Positions 7,080 through 9,316 of a stretch of DNA of 9,316 nt are shown here, piece after piece (the first letter of the stretch is position 1; the number at the start of each line of letters is the position of its first letter). Made by a program: the position numbers and the translations under genes. The notes beneath the pieces were generated by a model. The model made no database searches and had not been told where the DNA came from. It was given only the letters and a program-made list of their open reading frames with translations. The stretch is from Aestuariicoccus sp032586235 (GTDB lineage: Bacteria > Pseudomonadota > Alphaproteobacteria > Rhodobacterales > Rhodobacteraceae): contig NZ_JAWHTD010000076.1 in the NCBI RefSeq assembly GCF_032586235.1, forward strand, positions 1 to 9,316. The letters are read 5' to 3'.

Positions 7080-7083
7080 ATGA
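6652..7083 (+). CDS. Doubtful hypothetical ORF overlapping lrgA start
   Basis: An open frame of 143 codons whose TGA (7081-7083) overlaps the ATG of lrgA (7080-7082), an arrangement that often reflects translational coupling. The ATG at 6652 has GGAAGA about 7 bases upstream; a longer version would start at 6610 without a good ribosome binding site. Against it being real: the protein is rich in Arg, Ser, Gly and Pro, has no hydrophobic core or domain I recognise, and uses codons without the bias of the neighbouring genes. It lies directly downstream of operator site 1. It may equally be a leader region that happens to be open. No function proposed. Confidence 0.22.
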   Translation: MALTSSVTCNGLRGHKSKTSCRVLPTPELRARFRKRMPSVGSLPDADGIAIGNLSMPQSEVRRLPQSGTRRSGGIATESPRQGTIVRVDRNLHGQRLICGDNGNQVRYSYERNFGIFPASGVPAFGCLSLPGGDGIAATASAK

Positions 7084-7436
7084 TCCGATCCGCAGCAATC
7101 GTCCTGGCCTTGCTTGTTATCGGCGATGCCGTCGCCGCATTCTACGCGCTTCCGATCCCGGGCGCCGCCCTTGGTCTCGCTGCCCTCACCCTGGCTTTCG
7201 CACTTCGCGGCGGCCCAGACCCGGGATCAGAAGAGCTGTTCGATTTCGCAGCGCCCTATTTCCCGCTGTTCTTCGTGCCCGCGGCTGTCGGATTGATCGG
7301 GAGTATCGACATTATTTCTCATGCCTGGATCTCCATCCTCGGCGCCATCGCGGTGGGAACGGCTCTCACGCTGGTGATCACCGGGCAGGTCTTTCAGGCG
7401 TTGATGCGGCGCGTCTCTGGCAGAGCCAAAGCATGA
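7080..7436 (+). CDS. lrgA: LrgA/CidA family membrane protein
   Basis: A small integral inner-membrane protein of 118 residues, the usual size for CidA/LrgA. Hydrophobic segments lie at about residues 2-24, 26-42, 60-78 and 83-108. The family motif region LPIPGAALGLAALTLAF and the later FPLFFVPAAVGLI are diagnostic. LrgA and LrgB homologues were first described as holin/antiholin-like modulators of murein hydrolase activity, and related proteins move small carboxylates such as pyruvate (Bacillus PftAB) or glycolate/glycerate (plant PLGG1). Which applies here cannot be read from the sequence. The ATG at 7080 overlaps the TGA of a doubtful upstream frame and has only a weak ribosome binding site. 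The stop overlaps the start of lrgB by ATGA, indicating one operon. Operator site 1 lies about 500 bases upstream in the same orientation. Confidence 0.88.
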   Translation: MIRSAAIVLALLVIGDAVAAFYALPIPGAALGLAALTLAFALRGGPDPGSEELFDFAAPYFPLFFVPAAVGLIGSIDIISHAWISILGAIAVGTALTLVITGQVFQALMRRVSGRAKA

Positions 7437-8137
7437 CACCCTTGTCCACATTGATCGAGCAACAGCCGTTGTTTGCGGTCTGTATCACGGTCGCAGCCTA
7501 TGCAGCGTCCGAAGTTCTCTGGCGCAAGACCGGTCGGTCGGCACTGCTGAACCCCGTTCTGACCGCGACGGCTGCCGTCGCAGCCCTGCTGCTGATGCTG
7601 GGCATATCCTACGACGACTATATTCACAGGGCCGAGCCCATAAACGAAACGCTCCCACTTTTGATTGTCCTGCTCGCGGTCCCGCTCTGCCGGCAGTTCG
7701 CCCTGATCCGGACTGCGGGGTTCCCGATGAGCCTTGCGCTCATGATTGGCTCGGTCGTGGCGATTGCAAGCGCGCTGGCACTTCCCGTCGCCATGGAAGC
7801 GTCGGACAGCCTGCTGGCCACAATCGCCCCGAAATCGGTGACAACAGCAGTCGCCATCGAGATTGCCGATCGACTGGGAGGGGTCACCGGGGTCACCGCC
7901 GTAATCGTGATCTCTTGCGGGATTTTTGGCGCCGTTTTCGGACCGCTGCTTCTGGAGGCCGCCGGGGTCCGGGATGATGCGGCAAAAGGCTTCGCTCTGG
8001 GCGTGGCCTCAAGCGCGCTGGGCACCGCCCGCGCCTTTCAGATTTCCGAAACGGCGGGTGCCTTCGCTTCGATCGGCATGATCCTGAATGCCGTGCTGAC
8101 CATCTTTCTTGTCCCGGCCGTCATCGCACAGCTGTGA
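7433..8137 (+). CDS. lrgB: LrgB/CidB family membrane protein
   Basis: A 234-residue polytopic inner-membrane protein, normal length for LrgB, and the partner of LrgA in the same operon (4-base ATGA overlap). Recognisable family features are LLAVPLCRQF (~80-89), the signature KSVTTAVAIEIADRLGG (134-150), GIFGAVFGPLLL (~163-174) and GVASSALGTARAF (190-202), followed by ETAGAFASIGMILNAVLT. Family members usually show A-S-H-G-I-G-T-A at the second-last motif; here the His is Ser194, which may alter transport or gating. The start at 7433 was chosen for the overlap with lrgA. The frame stays open back to 6947, but that extension is charged, Arg-rich and overlaps the whole of lrgA, so it is not coding. 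Role as for LrgA: envelope/autolysis control or small-carboxylate transport. Confidence 0.9.
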   Translation: MTPLSTLIEQQPLFAVCITVAAYAASEVLWRKTGRSALLNPVLTATAAVAALLLMLGISYDDYIHRAEPINETLPLLIVLLAVPLCRQFALIRTAGFPMSLALMIGSVVAIASALALPVAMEASDSLLATIAPKSVTTAVAIEIADRLGGVTGVTAVIVISCGIFGAVFGPLLLEAAGVRDDAAKGFALGVASSALGTARAFQISETAGAFASIGMILNAVLTIFLVPAVIAQL

Positions 8138-8237
8138 TGCAAAAGGGCCTCTTGAGACGACAGACCTGAAATCCGGAAAGACGACACCATGGAGAAGACC
8201 CCGCGCGCTTCGCATTCGGCACCGAAACCTTCCCTGA
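8138..8237. other. Short region between lrgB and the IS200 remnant
   Basis: An ATG at 8189 with GGAAAG upstream could begin a gene now broken by the IS200 remnant (MEKTPRASHSAPKPS), but only ~16 codons precede the junction and I recognise nothing. There is no clear terminator hairpin after lrgB. Confidence 0.25.
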
Positions 8238-8468
8238 TTTCGGCTATCCGTGCCTCCAAAGCTCGCGATCTCCGATCTGGTGCGCAAGATGAAGGGTCGT
8301 TCGTCTCACAAGGTGCAACGAGAGTCCCCAGAACTGCGCAGGCGCTATTGGGGCCGCAGGTTCTGGGGGCGCGGGTATTTCTCGACAACCAACGGCGCCA
8401 TCACCGAAGACATCGTACTTCAGTACCTCGAACAGCATATCGCCGATCCTACCGGCGCCAGCCGGTAG
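8238..8468 (+). pseudogene. IS200/IS605 TnpA (Y1 HUH transposase), C-terminal fragment
   Basis: The frame reads LSVPPKLAISDLVRKMKGRS, then SHKVQRESPELRRRYWG, then RRFWGRGYFSTTNG and AITEDIVLQYLEQH. This matches the C-terminal half of IS200-group TnpA (S-D-L-V-x-x-K-G-R-S, L-R-x-R-Y-W-G-x-x-F-W-x-R-G-Y-F). The catalytic Tyr of the Y1 family is expected in the last helix, where Y is present in VLQYLEQH. The N-terminal half with the HUH metal motif is missing, and an in-frame TGA at 8235-8237 closes the frame upstream. The fragment cannot catalyse transposition. Intact TnpA is usually ~130-150 residues; about 75 remain. It stands between lrgB and the small secreted protein gene. Confidence 0.85.
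8449..8468 (+). repeat. IS200 right-end hairpin overlapping the tnpA stop codon
   Basis: CTACCGGC (8449-8456) and GCCGGTAG (8461-8468) form a perfect 8-bp stem around GCCA. The last three bases are the tnpA TAG stop. IS200/IS605 elements carry subterminal hairpins near each end that TnpA binds as single strands; position and form fit the right-end hairpin. No second end is visible, so this is a relic. It could also act as a weak transcription barrier. Confidence 0.6.
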
Positions 8469-8515
8469 TGGTTCAGTTAGCAGTCAGGCAGAAATTTTTC
8501 CGCGTTTCAAACAAA

Positions 8516-8544
8516 TAGACGTTCTCTTGACGTCGCATTGACGA
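8516..8544 (+). promoter_or_regulatory. Triple GACG direct repeat, 11-bp period (candidate SARP operator, site 2)
   Basis: Heptamers TAGACGT (8516-8522), TTGACGT (8527-8533) and TTGACGA (8538-8544) with 4-base spacers put the GACG cores at 8518, 8529 and 8540. Period, first heptamer core and second spacer (CGCA) are the same as at 6549-6577; about 22 of 29 positions agree. The site ends 101 bases before the ATG of the small secreted protein and reads toward it. Two of the heptamers contain TTGACG, a good -35 element, though I see no clean -10 at the right distance. Confidence 0.6.
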
Positions 8545-8645
8545 CCGGGAGCACGGTGTGCCGCCAATCTGAAACAAGGGGGCCAAGTCAGGACGGCCTC
8601 CGCAGAAAGCGATATTGCAGAGCTTATTTTCGAAGGAACTCGATC

Positions 8646-8966
8646 ATGCAAAATCCAACTCCAACTTTCTCACCAAAGCATCTGATAGTTTTGTTGGGAT
8701 TCACCGTTTGTCAATCTGCTTGGGCGCAATCGGTCCACGTGTCGGAGGCGCTGTCTCATTATGTTCCGGCGCAAGACCAACTCTGCAACTATTGCCAGGA
8801 CTATTCCTCACCTGCTGAGGAGGGGGCGATCGTTCTGACGCGTTATCAACCTGGGATTGGATATCCTGGAACTTTCGGTAGATCGACGGGGATCCTGCCG
8901 CAAGCCAAGTTCGGTGTTGAAACGCCTTCAGTGGTCCAGGCGTCCTCGGCGAGCCGCTTAAAATAG
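8646..8966 (+). CDS. Small secreted protein with CxxC motif, function unknown
   Basis: A 106-residue protein not recognised as a named family. Residues 1-27 are a signal peptide: KH, a hydrophobic core LIVLLGFTVCQ, then SAWA followed by QS, a good signal peptidase I site after Ala27. The mature part is ~79 residues, with LCNYC (Cys47 and Cys50, a CxxC pair that could bind metal, heme or form a disulfide) and a Gly/Pro-rich stretch GIGYPGTFGRSTG. I chose the ATG at 8646 because AAGGAA lies ~10 bases upstream and the signal peptide starts there; the frame extends back to a TTG at 8538, but that part has no coding character and contains operator site 2. The end may be truncated: another frame (8921-9223) is open downstream. 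Likely periplasmic or exported, and possibly controlled by the SARP-type regulator. Confidence 0.65.
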   Translation: MQNPTPTFSPKHLIVLLGFTVCQSAWAQSVHVSEALSHYVPAQDQLCNYCQDYSSPAEEGAIVLTRYQPGIGYPGTFGRSTGILPQAKFGVETPSVVQASSASRLK

Positions 8967-9237
8967 GGCCTAACGAAGTCCAAATCCAGTTCGAACCAGA
9001 TCCTGAAACTCGTGGCGAGCTGGCAGACGAATTCGAACTCGTCTTCGCTAATAGGGTTGCATTTGTGAAGTCCTTCAGGCGGTTTCACCGCTTTGGCATC
9101 TGTGTCCCGGCTGGGTTCATTCTTCGCTCCGTGGTCGGTGCACCTGTGTCAACAGGGACCGCCACAAGTTGGGACCAGAACAGGGTCGGCGCATCAATCT
9201 CTAAGGTAACGTGCTTTCCGTGATGGGTCTTGCCTGG
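8967..9237 (+). other. Region after the secreted protein gene; possible shifted continuation
   Basis: An open frame from 8921 to the TGA at 9221-9223 lacks an early ATG or TTG start and gives an acidic segment (QIQFEPDPETRGELADEFEL) followed by VFANRVAFVKSFRRFHRF. It could be the continuation of the 8646 gene after a -1 shift in the 46-base overlap, but codon use is not decisive. The opposite strand also has an open frame (9088-8846), which I cannot support either. No RNA, terminator or repeat is obvious. Confidence 0.25.
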
Positions 9238-9248
9238 CGGGTGCTGCC

Positions 9249-9316
9249 AGACGGATTCGAACCCGTCTCCACAAGGACAGTAGGACTGCCCTTATACCGC
9301 GCCAAGTTCGCGCCAC
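9249..9316 (-). other. tRNA-like hairpins at window end, not a canonical tRNA as seen
   Basis: On the minus strand a T-arm-like hairpin contains GGGTTCGAATCC, with a 6-bp stem AGACGG (9268-9263 read on the minus strand) and CCGTCT, but an 8-base rather than 7-base loop. Just 5' of it, a 7-bp stem (AAGGGCA with TGTCCTT) closes a 7-base loop GTCCTAC. This resembles an anticodon loop with U33, CCT and A37 (Arg). A GCGC-rich D-arm-like stretch follows at the window edge. The stem distances and the lack of a matching acceptor stem within the window do not fit a normal tRNA. It may be a decayed or cut tRNA, or a coincidence. Confidence 0.25.

Noticed and set aside
6947..7432. N-terminal extension of the lrgB frame back to 6947 (total 396 codons)
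   Set aside because: It overlaps all of lrgA, is Arg-rich and hydrophilic, and the ATG at 7433 gives the normal LrgB length with an ATGA overlap.
8189..8518. Plus-strand frame of 109 codons running through the IS200 remnant
   Set aside because: From ~8250 it is merely another frame of the tnpA fragment; only the first ~16 codons could be real and they are not recognisable.
8538..8645. Longer start (TTG at 8538) for the small secreted protein
   Set aside because: It would bury the signal peptide, has no ribosome binding site and lies within operator site 2; the ATG at 8646 has AAGGAA upstream.
8846..9088. Minus-strand frame of 80 codons overlapping the secreted protein gene
   Set aside because: Only a GTG start, no family recognised, and it opposes a gene with a convincing signal peptide; not enough support.

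Overview
The window looks like accessory DNA from an alphaproteobacterium, most likely a marine Rhodobacteraceae/Roseobacter-type genome. The grounds are GC-rich coding sequence, an RTX protein with serralysin-type calcium repeats, an IS5-family (IS427-group) transposase C-terminus of a kind I associate with that family, and an LrgA/LrgB pair. The taxon is an inference from gene style, not from a marker gene.

Layout. Positions 7-1683 (minus) encode an RTX/beta-helix protein whose last ~24 residues look foreign, so its natural C-terminus is probably lost. Positions 1745-2075 hold a scar made of two different IS5-family transposase fragments fused head to tail. Positions 2132-2353 (minus) are the N-terminal stub of an alpha/beta hydrolase, cut next to that scar. 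Positions 2482-6468 (minus) encode a 1328-residue regulator: OmpR-type winged helix, BTAD, degenerate class III cyclase domain, AAA/NTPase and TPR region (SARP/AfsR-like). Positions 6469-7079 are mostly non-coding or doubtful, with a strong operator candidate. Positions 7080-8137 (plus) encode lrgA and lrgB with a 4-base overlap. Positions 8238-8468 are the 3' remnant of an IS200/IS605 tnpA with its right-end hairpin. Positions 8646-8966 (plus) encode a small secreted protein with a CxxC motif. The last ~80 bases hold a tRNA-like but non-canonical pair of hairpins.

The most interesting signal is a matched pair of regulatory sites. At 6549-6577 and again at 8516-8544 there are three direct heptamer repeats with the core GACG at exactly 11-bp period (7-bp repeat plus 4-bp spacer). 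SARP-type regulators, the class encoded by the large gene here, are known to bind sites of this geometry. The two sites match at about 22 of 29 positions by eye. Similarity continues without a gap into the flanks, at about 43 of 70 positions. Both copies point rightwards, one toward the lrgAB side and one toward the small secreted protein. I propose that the big regulator controls these two rightward units, and perhaps itself, forming a local regulon. This is an inference from sequence alone.

The regulator gene also carries a run of ten C in its coding strand, exactly at the join between the cyclase-like and NTPase domains. Slippage there would remove the NTPase and TPR parts and leave the DNA-binding half, so it is a candidate phase-variable switch (or a sequencing-error hotspot).
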